Assembly: GCA_020881915.1 (NCBI GenBank)
Contig: JAJFPB010000012.1
Span: forward strand, 558,001 to 622,000
Origin: Paramyrothecium sp. XJ0827
Lineage: Eukaryota; Ascomycota; Sordariomycetes; Hypocreales; Stachybotryaceae
DNA: 64,000 nt
Direction of reading: 5' to 3'
Shown here piece by piece: positions 23,732 through 36,089 of the stretch (position 1 is the stretch's first letter; each line of letters begins with the position of its first letter). The notes under the pieces are model-generated. The model saw only the letters and a program-made list of their open reading frames with translations. It did no database searches and was not told where the DNA came from. Position numbers and translations under genes: made by a program.

Positions 23732-24085
23732 TGAAAACATCATTGGACCAGACAGGGTTGTACTTCGAAAAGTATCCTAATTTAACCTCATGCTTCTGAG
23801 TCGTCACTGATCGTCCTTTGACATGTGAAATAGCAACACGAGACACAAAGTTATGAAGATTGTTCATCTCGAGATTTGCTAATGAGCCCTCAGATCCTCG
23901 GGCGTGTACTCGGAATCGCAACGAAACATAAACCGACCTCGTATTTCGAGGACATCCTGCTTGCAATTGAAATCGTCCAAGCCATGCGCATGACATCTGC
24001 CGTATGGACGGCCATCAACTATGCTCAGATCGGTGGTGTTAGCTATTGGAAGGTGTTTCGAATGGAAGAGTTGGTAAATCCACAT
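23732..24085. other. Convergent intergenic spacer
   Basis: Lies between two tail-to-tail genes; no further feature seen. Confidence 0.5.
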
Positions 24086-24507
24086 TCACTTACGTCCAAT
24101 TAAGGAATAATCTTGTGCATTGGGATGGATAGCTATTGACCAAGGGTTAGCTTAGATCTAGTAGTGATATATTCGGCCGACTCACTCCAGTGGTATAATG
24201 GATCATTCCTGAAATGCATCTCGAGCTCTTCGATGGCCGAGGGATGTTCTTTAGCATTGCAACCATTTCCTTTGCACCGAACGCCTATTTGACTTCCGCT
24301 GACATTGTCAAGTTGCCTGAACATCCGGGAGCCGTGGACATCATCGCAACTGACTTTGTTGCCAACGGAGCGTTCAGCGCTGAAAACGTGCCAAAATACA
24401 TCATGTCTATCGCCCTGATGCCATTCCGCTCTGTAGACATCGAACTTGGCTCGAGCTTCAGGTAAGAGAGCCACAAATATAGTGAGCAAGGAGAAAGTAG
24501 GATACAT
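24086..24507 (-). CDS. Small secreted protein, effector-like
   Basis: Exons 24507-24186 and 24132-24086 with a GTGAGT donor, a GCTAAC branch site and a CAATAG acceptor give 122 residues. Splicing converts the end into a HYHW-TIHPN-type tail; without it the frame runs to 24133. The start has a CCACC context, then a signal peptide (MYPTFSLLTIFVALLPEARA). The mature protein is about 102 residues with three Cys and an HFRNDPLYHW motif seen in small secreted proteins of plant-associated ascomycetes. The specific function is unknown. Cysteine content is lower than in classic cysteine-rich effectors. Confidence 0.7.
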
Positions 24508-25628
24508 GGTGGTAGAATATCGGTTAAGTAAAGGAGATTTCTGTAGCTGAGCTGCAAATTGGTTGAGTTGAATCAATTTCAAGCTCGGGTATCGGTCCCT
24601 TCATATATTGAGTTATCTTGCACGTCCGCAAGCCGAAACATGGATAAAGCATAGCCCCTGGATGGCTCGGCTCATCTGTGCCAAGAGCTAGGAGTGTTGG
24701 TCCTGTTCCATGTCAGCATGTGCGAGAAATTACTAAATCGTCTGCGTCGGTTGGTGGAGGCCGTATGGGCAACTCGTATCCCCGAAATAGTATCCACTGC
24801 TTGGACTGGCAGCTTCCAAGTACCAACTTGCCCCAATTAGTCGCTAAATATAGCCTTCTATTTTTAATCATCAACTGTGTTCATCTCTTACCAACATGCT
24901 GGTTCAGACGTGGTCACTTTACTCAGTGGCTCTGGCAAAGAACCTGTAAGAGCGTCGCGTCCGGGGCGTTAGATTTGGTAGGGCCATACGCGCCATGCTC
25001 GATGATTCCTGATCCAGTGGCTGATATCATCTGGCCATAAGTCACCAATCTAATGCAAATCTGGAAGTTCAAGAAATTACAAGTCGACTTGCTTGGCCAT
25101 CTCCATCCTGCTCGAGGAGTGTTGCTAGTTGGGTCCTGCGGGGGTGGCTTGGCATGGGAGGCAGGGTAGCATAGCCTGTGGATCTAAAGCTTTCGTCATC
25201 ATGCGCAGGTCGCAGATATCTTGTTGAAAGATGAGAATCTGCAGTGATATGAGATAAACCAACCAACGTTGTAGTAGGGCCGACCTCCATTTCCCTTTGT
25301 ACTCTTTGATGGAAGTACCTCCAGGATTATCCGTTCCCTCCAATCACCTAGCATGTGTGATCTTGGTTGATCAAATTTCTATCAACGCACTATGAGCAGT
25401 CTTTATGAGCTTCTCTCATATTCTCTTGGGGATTATTGCAATTTCTACATCTACTAAAGGATTCTCAGCATCGGAAGAAAACTCTAGATTTGGGGGGGTT
25501 TTTTTTCTTCCTTTTTTTTCTTCTTGAGCTTACATTAAGTACATCAAAACCTTGAGACCAGTCAAATTCCTCCTAAGAAGACCACAAAATCATCCTTCCA
25601 CCGTCCATACAGTCGAAGAAATAAAAGT
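24508..25628. other. Intergenic, no gene seen
   Basis: Contains a G/T homopolymer tract followed by C/T-rich sequence (25490-25530). No supported ORF. Confidence 0.5.
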
Positions 25629-26081
25629 TTAACCGCAGAGAAATGTCCTCCGGCATCCAACTCCATCCATATCTTCCCTATCATTGCACTCCAAAGTGTC
25701 CCCTAGTTTATAATAGTCTCCCATGTAAAGGAAATACCCTTCTGGTCGTGTAAAGGAATTTACGTCAATCAAGACGAATCCAGGTAGGTGACCTTTGAGC
25801 TTGACAGCCTCAGTTACGGCTTCCTCTTGCAAATACGACCTCAGTGTACATTCGTTGTCAAACATGGCAAATGTTCTGTATTCGTGGCTGATCATATCTG
25901 GCTTGGCAGTGGCCATGTAAAGGGTACAGTAGCCCGGACGCTGCTGAGTGCATTTTGGCCACTCCCACGGTCCTTCATCACGCCGGCCGAGGCGATTGAT
26001 ATCATCGGAGTAGGGTTGAAATTGATGTGGTAATGCAGAAGCACCAAGAAGGCCTTGCAAGAGAAAGAGAAGCAACATCAT
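25629..26081 (-). CDS. Small secreted cysteine-containing protein, effector-like
   Basis: A single exon of 150 residues. A hydrophobic signal peptide (MMLLLFLLQGLLGASA) is followed by a putative dibasic processing site (LGRR) about 18 residues later. The mature part contains six Cys, which could form three disulfides. No family is recognised. It lies between two other predicted secreted or membrane genes on the same strand. Confidence 0.7.
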   Translation of the reverse strand: MMLLLFLLQGLLGASALPHQFQPYSDDINRLGRRDEGPWEWPKCTQQRPGYCTLYMATAKPDMISHEYRTFAMFDNECTLRSYLQEEAVTEAVKLKGHLPGFVLIDVNSFTRPEGYFLYMGDYYKLGDTLECNDREDMDGVGCRRTFLCG

Positions 26082-26415
26082 GGCGATAAGGAACAGATGA
26101 ACCGAGTAGGTTGAGAGTGAACGGATATGGAGAAGAGTTGAAGAATTTTCTGCTTAGACAAAACCACTGCAGTAAATGATGTTCTTATAGCTACCTTGTT
26201 TAGTGTGCAGCTTATCTGTGAAGAACCTTGCCATGTAGCTGAATGAAAGTGGTGGGCACTATCAATATCACCTTATGCGCGCCTGCAACATGGATCTTGT
26301 GTGTTGGCAGAGTCAAATCGCATGAAGCTGTTGGTCCCGTTGTCCGAGAATAAACCATTCCACCCCAGCCCGCCCGTCTCTTGTCGAAAAGAGGAAAGGC
26401 GAGTAGAGCAACCAC
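26082..26415. other. Intergenic, no gene seen
   Basis: Promoter side of the secreted protein gene; the minus-strand ORF 26212-26415 lacks support. Confidence 0.45.
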
Positions 26416-26716
26416 CTAGTCATATCCCTTGAATATCGAGGAGCCCTTTAACCATTTTACCAACTTCGTCCCCAGAAGGAAAAAGAAAACAAAAATCATC
26501 AACACGCCATGAACAATGGAGAGCCGGTCTCGAGTCTCTAAATCATTCCAGCCGACTCTTCTCATGGTCACATATCCGAGATACCCCATCATCATTCCGA
26601 TCAAGCTTGCTGAGAAGAAGAGAGCATCAAAAACGAGAGTAGCTGCGCAATTAGCAAAAGTGGTCGTGGTACTAGAAGAACTCTAGAGCTAAGAATGGGG
26701 CACACTGACAGCTCAT
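26416..26716 (-). CDS. Tiny two-helix membrane protein
   Basis: A predicted 7-bp first exon (26716-26710, ATGAGCT) and a second exon 26642-26416 join across a 66-bp intron (GTCAGT donor, GCGCAG acceptor) to give 77 residues. The protein begins MSSTLVFDALFFSASLIG, a first membrane helix running into GMMMGYLG. A second hydrophobic segment (VLMIFVFFFLLGTKLV) and a basic tail follow. No family recognised. Without the mini-exon there is no upstream ATG before the internal Met run, so the splice model is the more economical, but it needs transcript proof. Confidence 0.5.
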
Positions 26717-27099
26717 GCTTTGATAGGTTGACCAATTGTCAGAAGTATGGTAGCGTTGAATGAAGGACGATGAAAGAGAAGAATCAGAAATGGGTGGCTC
26801 AGCGTGGGGTATAGGTATAAACCCCGCTGCAACCAACACTGATGACACTCAGCCACAATCGTCGATGTGCGAACAATGCCACCCAGATTGGGGTATTTTT
26901 TTATTTCTTTTTTTAGCTCTCTACAGTTATGTTGGTAATATCCATGTTATTTTCAATTGCTTGCCTCGAGCTCAAAACATCTCTGAAGCTCAGAGATATA
27001 AACCAGCATAGTACGCTCTTTAAGCCCGCAAGAAGAGTCTTTTATTCAGACAACACTCTAACCGCCACTGATCCTACAAATAAATATTCTTTCTCCATC
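26717..27099. other. Divergent promoter region
   Basis: Separates the tiny membrane protein gene (minus) from the secreted protein gene (plus). Contains T-rich tracts near 26900-26915. Confidence 0.45.
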
Positions 27100-28339
27100 A
27101 TGAAGTTGTCCATTTTGCTTCTAAGCTTGATTGCTCGAGCTTTAGTCCTTGGTGCATCGACTGCCCCAGTGGCAATTGCAAACAACGCTAGCGAAATATC
27201 AGAGACAAAATCATTCCTTTCATCGAATGTGGACCAGCCACATCCTGGTTAGTTTATACTATTGGCAAGAGCCGCTCCCGACTGACAAACCGTATTTAGA
27301 CACCTTGAGTGCCGATGTTTCTATTCTTGCGGGTACAGAAGGCGACCGCTTCCAGTTCAAACTCAAGTGGAGTGCAAGGTTAGCGGGAGTATGGGTCTCC
27401 GGCTACGGTCTTTACAGCCTAGTAGGAGAATGTCAAGTTGCCAACGAGGAAGGCAGTACCGCGGAAAGCAAGTTCAGATGTGTTGCCACAGCCATTACCA
27501 CAGCGATCGGATTTGGCATTGAGGCTTACGGGTGGTGGGAACAACTCGTCGTCGTGGGTCGGCATGTACAGCACTGGACAATAAAGAAAGCTGGGGAGAT
27601 CACATTCTTGGCAACCTTGAGGTTGATTGAACGCGGTACTGGAATAGGGCCTTATTTCCGGGGGGGTAATGAAATACCTCTAGGCCAGGTGGGCCCGAGA
27701 TCTGCCGTCCTTGATCGTGCGCAAGGGGAGTTGTCAGCGAAATTTGGCCGCCCGGTGCAGCATATTGGCATGTGGGATGGGCTCATGCCTAGCCAAAGAG
27801 CCAAGCGCAACGATGCGTCAGATGGGAGCCAAACTCAACAATACCCCGTTTTCGCCCTAGACCACAGCGGCCAACACCTCCACATAGCCTTCATGGGCAT
27901 CGATTCGGCAACACAAGAGCGTCGCTTGAGGGTTGGCCATGGACCCGGACCCAGAACGGAGCTAAACAAGCGTCGTCTGCGAAGGCAGGATAGTGAAGAT
28001 GGCATTTTTTTCAATGAGTACTACTTCGACCGTGGGGGCATAGAAGCCAAAAGCTACACCGTAACCCGAACAACCCCTTTGGAGGAGCCACTGGACAGGG
28101 AGACAAACATGGATTGGCTGGAGAAAGAGGTTGAATGCAACCTGAATCGTGAAGAGTTCGAGAAAAAAAACCCTCCGGGACTGTATTGGACAACTGTGGA
28201 TCACGTTGACGGCGATACCTACGCCTATGGAGTCGTTGCTGCTTTTTCGCCAGAACACGAGTCAATTCTGCCTTACATGGATTACGAGTATGATACTGTG
28301 GCCTATGAGCATTGCAATGTTAATGATCGGTGGGGGTGA
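27100..28339 (+). CDS. Secreted protein with dibasic processing sites, unknown family
   Basis: Exons 27100-27247 and 27300-28339 (52-bp intron, GTTAGT donor) give 395 residues. The N-terminus MKLSILLLSLIARALVLGAS is a signal peptide. The body has a central hydrophobic/aromatic part (VWVSGYGLYSLVGEC; AIGFGIEAYGWWEQLVVVG). Basic sites that a Kex2-type protease could cut are RAKR and KRRLRR. The C-terminal third is acidic and Tyr-rich. Few cysteines. I do not recognise the family; two possible Kex2 sites would split it into about three chains. Confidence 0.75.
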
Positions 28340-29912
28340 ATCGAAATAATGTGTTGGAGCTAAGGCATAGCTCTCAGTCTGATTCTTTTAGACTTGGTAA
28401 GAACGATTTGCAGGATAAGGGAGTGCAGGCAGTTAAACCCGGACAGGATCAATTGAAAGTTTCAAACCCCATCTTCTCAACCTGATTCTTTTGACCAGGG
28501 AATCTAAATACGCTGAACTCGTCTTGAACCAAATCCTACAGCCTGTTACATCGGCTGGGACGGGCTAAACGTGCTCGAGGGCTTTCCCATTCCAGCAGGC
28601 AGCTCCCCATAACACCAATGAAGTCGAGGTCTACCACTGCTCCCGCCCGACATACAATGGCAATAAAAGTTCCCGGTAGCGCCTTGGCCACTCCAATTGA
28701 CAACGCATCTACTTCGCATAATCCAGCCCTGGAAAGATGTGCCGTACTGATTGCCTGTGGCATGGATAATAGTGGCGGCGGCGGCTCACATTTAAGAAGG
28801 GCCAGAAGCGGTGTGAATCATCCTTCGAATACAACTCAAGCATCTCTTGAAAATGCTTGAAACATACGAAAAGAGTACGCATAGACAGTTGACTTCTGGG
28901 GCAGACAAAGGCTCCCCGCGCAGCCACGAACGACACCGTATCGCGGCGTGCCAACGTCGTGAAAAGAACACCTGCAGTCCAATTAAAGGCGCTTGGGTCC
29001 GATTAATGCGCCAAAAGCAGCTAGTAGAAATATGGTTCTTCGTCAATGCCGACCATGCTATTATCGTCTGCCGAGTCTGGAGTTGCTGTGCCGCAATATC
29101 AGAACCAATGGGGCCCTTGCTTTGAGCTCGTTTTGGCAGCCTGCAGCTTCGTGACTGCATGTCTACATCGTGTAAACCGGGGCTGGAGAGACGGTCAATG
29201 TACGCAATTTGTTTTCGCTCCCCATTCATCAATTGAAAAATTGGCTAATATTTTGAATATCCCACATATGTGTGCACCCTATGATACTCTTCTGCCAGCA
29301 GGATGCAAGTAGGGCCGAGAACACCGAACTAAGCCGGCTAGCAGGGTTGGCCAGCATGTGAGAGGTTGCTGAAGATAGTGAGCTGAGAGCACATGCATAT
29401 TGAGAGGCCACCATAGCCCCAAGGACGAGACGATACGACTATACTACGATAAAGTCGCTTTTTTGCCCCTTCTATTTTCTTAAATCCACCAATTAGGGTT
29501 AGTCCTCTTGAACCCTGCTGCAGGAAGCTTGCCAACCCCCTTGGAATACCACCCAACCGGGCAGCCTGGAAGCTACAGTAGCTCCAATTAACTAGTCGTT
29601 TTGGTTCGTAAGGCCAGGTTTGTAGTTCGTCTGTGGTATGCACGCCTGTCAAACAAAAATGCGCTTAAAATGCGTGATAATGCAGCCACCAGGACACCCC
29701 CGCGATGAGCACCACCTTTTCAATTGCTGTTTGAACAGCGGTGTAGTCCGGTGAAAGGTCAAAGGTGAGTAACATGCATTGTATAAAGACAGGATCCCCA
29801 CTTGAGTGCTTGCAGTTCTCCCACACCGACGGTGACGGAGGCCTCTATGCTTTGCCAGTGAGTAGGTTCTGATGATTCGTGACATTGATCGAATACATTA
29901 CACACCGTCGAG
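28340..29912. other. Long intergenic stretch, no gene supported
   Basis: Overlapping ORFs of 60-146 codons on both strands (28536-29232) lack domains, starts in context or splice signals. A decayed gene cannot be excluded, but nothing identifies it. Confidence 0.45.
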
Positions 29913-32900
29913 ATGATAGAAGCTATGGAGGACCCGGCTATCCCCACGAGGGCGCAATCCAACTCCCTAAGGAGCATTCAATTGGATGTCGCTGTATCCC
30001 CTGTGCTTACTGGTTCCGCGGAGCCAGCACCGAGATCACCTGAAGATCCTGCCACGACAGGAGACCAGGCCATCCCCGCACCTACACGTGCTGTGGAGCT
30101 AGACTCGCTTGAGAGTCCCAGCAACGCTGAGCGTTTTGTAGAGCTGGATCAAGTCTCGTCCACCCAGAGAAGCGAAAGTTTCAGTTCTCTGCAGGGCACC
30201 TGGTCGCCCGCGCGGACAGATACAACCGCCGCCAATTCGAACTTGGAGAATCGCCTGACGATTGAACAAACAAGCTCGGGGAAGAAGAAGAAGGAAAGCA
30301 GTTACGAATGCATAGAGGTGACGAGTCAAGATGCGGTTCGGCGCCCATGGAGACCGATATGGCTATCGCGACGAGTTCTCTCGGGCTTCGGCGTCCTGTT
30401 CACTGCCATGATGATCACGACGGTCTTGCTGTACGTTCATTCGGAGAAGAATAATGGCCTAGCAACGCAGAAACAGGCGTATCATTACTCATGGAAATAT
30501 GGTCCCACAGCTTGTAAGCCCCCCATTCTGGCTGTGACAACACGGCGCTGACTACAGTTGATAGTTCTCCTGATCGTAAATGTCCTCTGGCGCCAAGTGG
30601 ACTTTGCCAATAAGATTTTGATGCCCTGGAAGGAGCTTCAGAATGGACCGGCTGTCAGCGATAAAACGGTCCTTCTTGATTATATATCCCCGCCGTTGCC
30701 AATCAGCTGCTGGAATGCCGCGAAAAATCGTCATTTTGCCGTGGTTCTATCTACCATTGGCTATGTCTTGATTGTGCTCACGGCAAGTCTCCCAGCGGAC
30801 TGCCTGCAATTCTCATCAAAACCATGCTGACCTCTTGCCAAGACCGTGACCTCCACTGGTCTGCTGATACTGGAACCGACTCGGCTAACCAAAGGGAACT
30901 ATACCCTCCAAGCAAAGACCGAATTCCGGGTCCACGAAGGCTTCTATACACTCAGTATCGACCAGTCCGCTGCAGAGGCTTACTATGCCATACAATCCAT
31001 GGAAATGCGAAGGCCTCCTGGAACTTTTGATGACACCATAATTCCGGACATTCAAATCCCTGATCTATCAACTGACTATCTCGGATTTACTACGAATGTT
31101 GAGGGAGTGAAGATTGATTATTTATGCGAGGTCATCCCCGTAAAAAGCCACGTCAAGAGGTCTATCCTGGACGGCTGGGCTTACTTCAACATCGATATCG
31201 ACGAGCCAGGTTGCCAGATACAAGATTTTAACATAGCTCAGCTGCTCGACGGCGATTTCACTAGCACTAAAAGGACACTATACAGGGCCAATTTCGCGCA
31301 CGTTCCTTGCAATTACGACGTAAACAACGCCGACCTGGAATTGTGGGAAGGTTTCGAGAACGGCACTGTGGAGTCGCGCATCATCATGTCTGTGGCCGAG
31401 ATCCACCTTCCCACTCAGCACAATTCCACGTCTACCTTGGCAAATGCACATATTCAAAGAGCAGCAGGAGCAGTGTGCCGGCCATCCTATTCGATGGGCA
31501 CCTTTGGCGTTGAGGTGACCAAGTCGGGCAACGGAAACTCTGAAACCCTCCTGTCTCACATTCCCGGGGAAGCACAGCGTCTCGACGGGCTTTCGGATAC
31601 CACCTTCAGCAGTGCCGTGGCCATGGCAATAGAAAACTGGACTGATGGCATGCTCTACGACACCTATGATGAAGGAGACGCGATGCCTCTGTTCTACCAG
31701 TTCATGAGCCTCCGGGTGGGAAATTTCAGTCTCGAACAGTTCCTAGACTCGAAGCTCCTGGTTGAGGTCGGAACAGAAGTCTTCAAGGGCTTAGCCATTC
31801 AAACGTTTTTCGCCAACTTTCTTCAACCAGTGGATAAAAGTCTACCTGGAAACCTGATTTACAGCCAAGACCGACTGAAGGTGACAGTTCTGTCTACTGC
31901 CTTTATGTGCAGCTTCCTTGCTTGTTTGGCGGTCATCGCAATCTCGCTCATCTTCGTCCGTCCCACGCCCGTCCTTCCGCACCAGCCAGGCTCTATCGCT
32001 TCCACAGCCACTATCCTTGCATCTAGTCCTGAGTTTCTCGAGTCGCTTACTACCATGGATGTGTCTGGACTTGGCCCCGGGCAACTGCAGGGGCTTTACT
32101 ATCAAAGCACCACCGCGATGAATCCTGACGAAGAGGTGACTATTCAACCGCTGCTACAAGACTGGCAGGTAGCTCAGCAGGGTCACCAAGATAGATCACA
32201 CTGGAGTCCAATTACAAGCAAGCCTTTGTTTCTAGTTATAGCGGCTGGGACACCCCTTCTCATCGTCGCGGTGTTTGAGGTTATACAATACCTCTCGGAC
32301 AAAAACCAGGGCTTTCTAGGGCTCGCATCAAGAAGGTCCCAGCAGTTCATACCTTACATTCCTACAACAGCAGCCCTTTGCCTATCAGTTCTTTACTCTA
32401 GCTTCGAACTGACAGTCATGATATTTGCACCGTTTGAGGCGCTCAAACGTGGGAAAAGTTCTGCGAAGCGATCCATCAACTTGACCTATGTTGGGAGCTT
32501 GCTACCACACGCCGCCGCGTCAGCCCTCAGGTCTCGACATTTTGCAGTGGCCACTGCTATACTGGGAAGCCTTATCAGTACTTTTCTGCCTATTGTTATC
32601 TCTGGCCTCTACAGCCCTTCAGACATCTCTCACCAGGAGACTGCCATTCTCCATCAATCAGATACGTTCAGATTTTCGAGCGAAAGTCTTGGACTTTCAG
32701 ATTCCGACGCATCAACGATCAGTAACCTGGTGACCTACGCTGAGCTAGACTACCCGAAGTGGACGTACAAGAACCTAGTCTTCAATAACCTCATTCAACT
32801 TGACGAATCATCGACAGCTGCTAGTCGTAACTCGTCACTGAACACCGTTGTACATGCGGTGCGGCCCAAGCTTAATTGCACGTTAATCCCTGTCAGTGCC

Positions 32901-34055
32901 CAAGAAGTCAGCTTTGAGATCACTGACACTGGAACTGGCCCTGACGTGGAGTCGTTTGAGCAGGTGAGCATCAGTATCCAGAACACCGCTTCGTACCGAG
33001 ACTGGTGCGACTCGCCGCCATCAAGAGATAGGTCTCGGGTTGTATGGAACGATTCTTTTGTGCTTCCTACAAATGCTCTACCCGCCAAATTTGGTGGAAT
33101 CACCCTGATGAAGTGGCTGGACGACGAGGATATACTGGGTCATCCTGAGGAAGGCTGGCCTAATATGACACACGAATATGGGTGTCCAACTTTTTCTGTC
33201 CTGCTGGGTACGCTTCGGCAATCGGAGCAGAACACAACCGAAAAGGGGCCACGGGGAAACTTCGAGCCTGATTTTGGAACACTTCTCTGTTACCAAAATA
33301 TGGAACAGGTCGAGACAAACGCAACCTGGCTGCTTCCGAGTTTCCAAATTGATACGGAACGGCCACCGCAGCCGATAGAGACAACCGCTGAAATCATCAA
33401 AGCTCCGCATGGAAGGTCCAAATTTGAGTACAACTTAGTTTCTTGGATTAAGGAGATGATTGATGTATCCAGGGGCAAGTCCGCCTCTGATCCGGCACTG
33501 GACGACTACAGATACGACAAGTTTATAAGAGCGGCAGTGTATGGAAAGGAAGGTCGACCTATTGAGGAGCTTGCAGGGAGGGAAAATGTAGGCAACCTCG
33601 CCAAGATGGCAAGCACACTCTACGGCATATACATGGCCCAGTCTATTTCGTTAAACTCACGCGTCGAGGCCAGCCTGGAAGGATCGCCGGTCTCGTCGTT
33701 TAACGGAACCATTACTCTGCCTCGAGTTAGCCGATTGAAGCAGAACCGGTCACCCAAGATAGCCCTGCAGGTCATGCTGGCGACCATGAGCGCCTGCGCC
33801 ATCCTGACGCGGCTACTGATGCCGATGAGCGAGGTACTTCCGCACAACCCATGCTCAATTGCGGGCATGGCTTCCCTGCTAGCAGGTAGCCGGCTGGCAA
33901 CGAGGGAGAACATACCGAAGGGGTCTCAGTGGAAAGACAAGGAGGAAGTATTTGGTGGCTACAAGTACAGCCTGAGGTGGTGGGACGAGGATGTAGAAAG
34001 TGGCAGGCAGAAGAGGTATGGCATTGACATTGATATTGAACAGGACGTGCCGTAG
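29913..34055 (+). CDS. DUF3433 family large membrane protein
   Basis: Exons 29913-30513, 30565-30782 and 30843-34055 give about 1,343 residues. The second intron is GC-AG (GCAAGT donor at 30783); no GT alternative keeps frame. N-terminal 150 residues are disordered and acidic. A membrane segment (about 160-182) is followed by the DUF3433 signature: VNVLWRQVDFANK and MPWKELQNGP, with more helices after it, then a glycosylated region. The unit then repeats: helix pairs near VTVLSTAFMCSFLACLAVIA and LFLVIAAGTPLLIVAVFEV, and the terminal RLLMPMSEVLPHNPCSIAGMASLLAGS motif echoes the earlier RPTPVLPHQPGSIAS. An ATG at 29925 is an alternative start. The family is common in filamentous fungi and has no known function. 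Confidence 0.88.
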
Positions 34056-34440
34056 CGCAGACATTATTGAGAGGAAACAGAGGAGGGCAAGGCTTTTGAT
34101 TTATTTAAATAGCGGTCCAATGAGTACATTGCGTTATCTTGCTTTGCCTACTCGACGCTGGTGCAACGAACGCTCAACGACCAACATCGAGGCTTTGCAT
34201 TTATCATCAACTGCTGTTGACAACACTCATTTGCTAGTAAACTCTCCAGATTGTCTTTTAGGCAATGAGTGGGGAGCCGCATCAACTACCCATGACATGG
34301 TGGAGGCCACCTTCAGACAACCTTTCCCTCTCAAGTCACAACAATACTAGCCAACTATCCGGATTGAGAGAATAACTCAAACATGCAAAACATCCCCCTC
34401 AAGTAAACCTTTCTAGTTCAAACATATCGTAATGATGCTG
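34056..34440. other. Convergent intergenic spacer
   Basis: 3' regions of the DUF3433 and GH7 genes; nothing further seen. Confidence 0.5.
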
Positions 34441-36089
34441 TCAAGCGACGATGGACCCGATTGGGCCAAACCGAATGTTCGACCAGGCGGCCTTCCTACG
34501 TCATGATTCAGCATTGTCAGTGTACCACAGCCACATGGCGGCAAACTTACGCGTCGGGCCACAGCTGCTCGAGAACCCAGGGCTCGTGGTCCTCAGTTGG
34601 GCAGTCTCCCCGTACCACGCCCGGGATGTGCGGATCAGCTTGCGGCGGGTAGACAGAGTCGAGCCAAAGATTGTGACCGTAATGCTAGGCCTCGTGATTA
34701 GCTCCTCTACATTATGCCTGTCTGAGAGTCAAGGGGCAAGCTCACATCGTGAGAGAGGGAAATTGCGAGCACCAACGGCTTGCTTAGCACCTCATTGTGG
34801 CGCTCCCAGCCGCCGAGTCGCTTAAAGTTGTTGGGCTCCTGGAAGTTTTCGAACAGGCTGTCGCAGTAATCACTGCCCAAACCATTGCCGGCAGGGAAGC
34901 CCGGAACCGCGGGCGAGGGCGCGTCGAATCTCTTGCCGCCTTGGACAAAGTACTGGGTGACACCGGACTTGCGGAACTGGGTGACAACGCTGCAGAGGGT
35001 GCATGTTAGTCTCTGCTCCAGCGCCAAACCGCGAGGTCGAGAATGGGGGCCGGCACATACGTAAACTTCTTCTTAGTGTCGATCTTCTTCCCGACGCCGT
35101 AGAAGTCGGTCACACCCAACCTGAAGGGGTTGTAATCGCATCCAACTGAATCACAGGGCGGGTTTCTGGCGCTATCACCGGTATCACAGTCGTCGCCCGT
35201 GCAGACATTGTAGCGGTCCTTCAAACAAAGCTTGGACGCCGTGGAGTAAGCATGGGCATTTGAGCTCCTATTCCCCGAGTCAGCAGCTCAGCCTTTCTTA
35301 TCTGTCAACCAAGGGGGAATTGGCTCGGCTCTCACCAGAGGTCGTATTCATGGCAGCATGCTCCCAAGTATCCTTTGCCTCCACGAGGATCCCACTCACT
35401 AGGCGTCCACCCGTCATAGTTGGCCTTTTCACAACTTATTAGCTATCGCCTCCGCTTGAAAAATGGGTTGAGCTGGTTGATACCTTGCCTGCAACGAATC
35501 TCGTCTTCTGAGTACAGGTTGCGTCACAATACCCGGTGCCGTACGCTGCTCCCGCCTTGTTGCTGGGTGATTTGGCCACACCGCCATCAGCGTCCATGGC
35601 GACAAACTGCAAGCGCGAGTTGAGCCCGCAAGGCACCAAGGACAGGTCAACGTCAAAGGCAAACTCGTTGTTCAGGAGCTTGAAAGTCTGGTACTTGGTG
35701 TCCGACTCCAGAAGATAGACGCGGTTGTTAACGTTGTAGGAGAAGTCGCGGTACGTCTTGAAGTTGAGAGAGAGGCTGTCATTATTCGTCTTGACACCAT
35801 AAACACCCTCATACTCAGCGCCCTCGAGGGCGCAATTATCGGTACAACTGGCCGCGCTGTTGCACGTACCGTCGTTCCACAGGTTGCCCTCGAAGCAGTT
35901 CCTGTAGTCGTTCACCTTGTGGAGCCACCGCCAATCGGCATCGATGACGACCCCGCCGGACACATTCTTGCATTTTCCGTTTGCGGTGCACTTCTTCCAC
36001 TGCAGCTTCGGATGGGCCTCCTTCACGAGATTGCCCACCTGCTGCGCCTGGGCCGCTCCAAGAAGAAGGGGAATGATGATGGAGAACAT
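34441..36089 (-). CDS. GH7 cellobiohydrolase-like protein lacking the acid/base Glu
   Basis: Six exons, 36089-35484, 35424-35336, 35267-35061, 34989-34746, 34684-34551 and 34495-34441, keep frame and give 444 residues. A signal peptide ([16 protein letters not shown]) precedes a GH7 domain starting [18 protein letters not shown]. Familiar GH7 pieces: [63 protein letters not shown]. No linker or cellulose-binding module. In active GH7 enzymes the catalytic motif is Glu-x-Asp-x-x-Glu. Here it reads HEYDLWSSN: the nucleophile-position Glu228 and Asp230 remain, but the acid/base position 233 is Ser. The motif crosses the exon 2/3 junction, whose signals (GTGAGA, AATAG) are sound. It is probably secreted; cellulose hydrolysis by the normal mechanism is doubtful. 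Confidence 0.88.

Noticed and set aside
28536..29232. Overlapping ORFs on both strands in a gene-poor interval
   Set aside because: No family resemblance, no splice signals joining them, and no start context.
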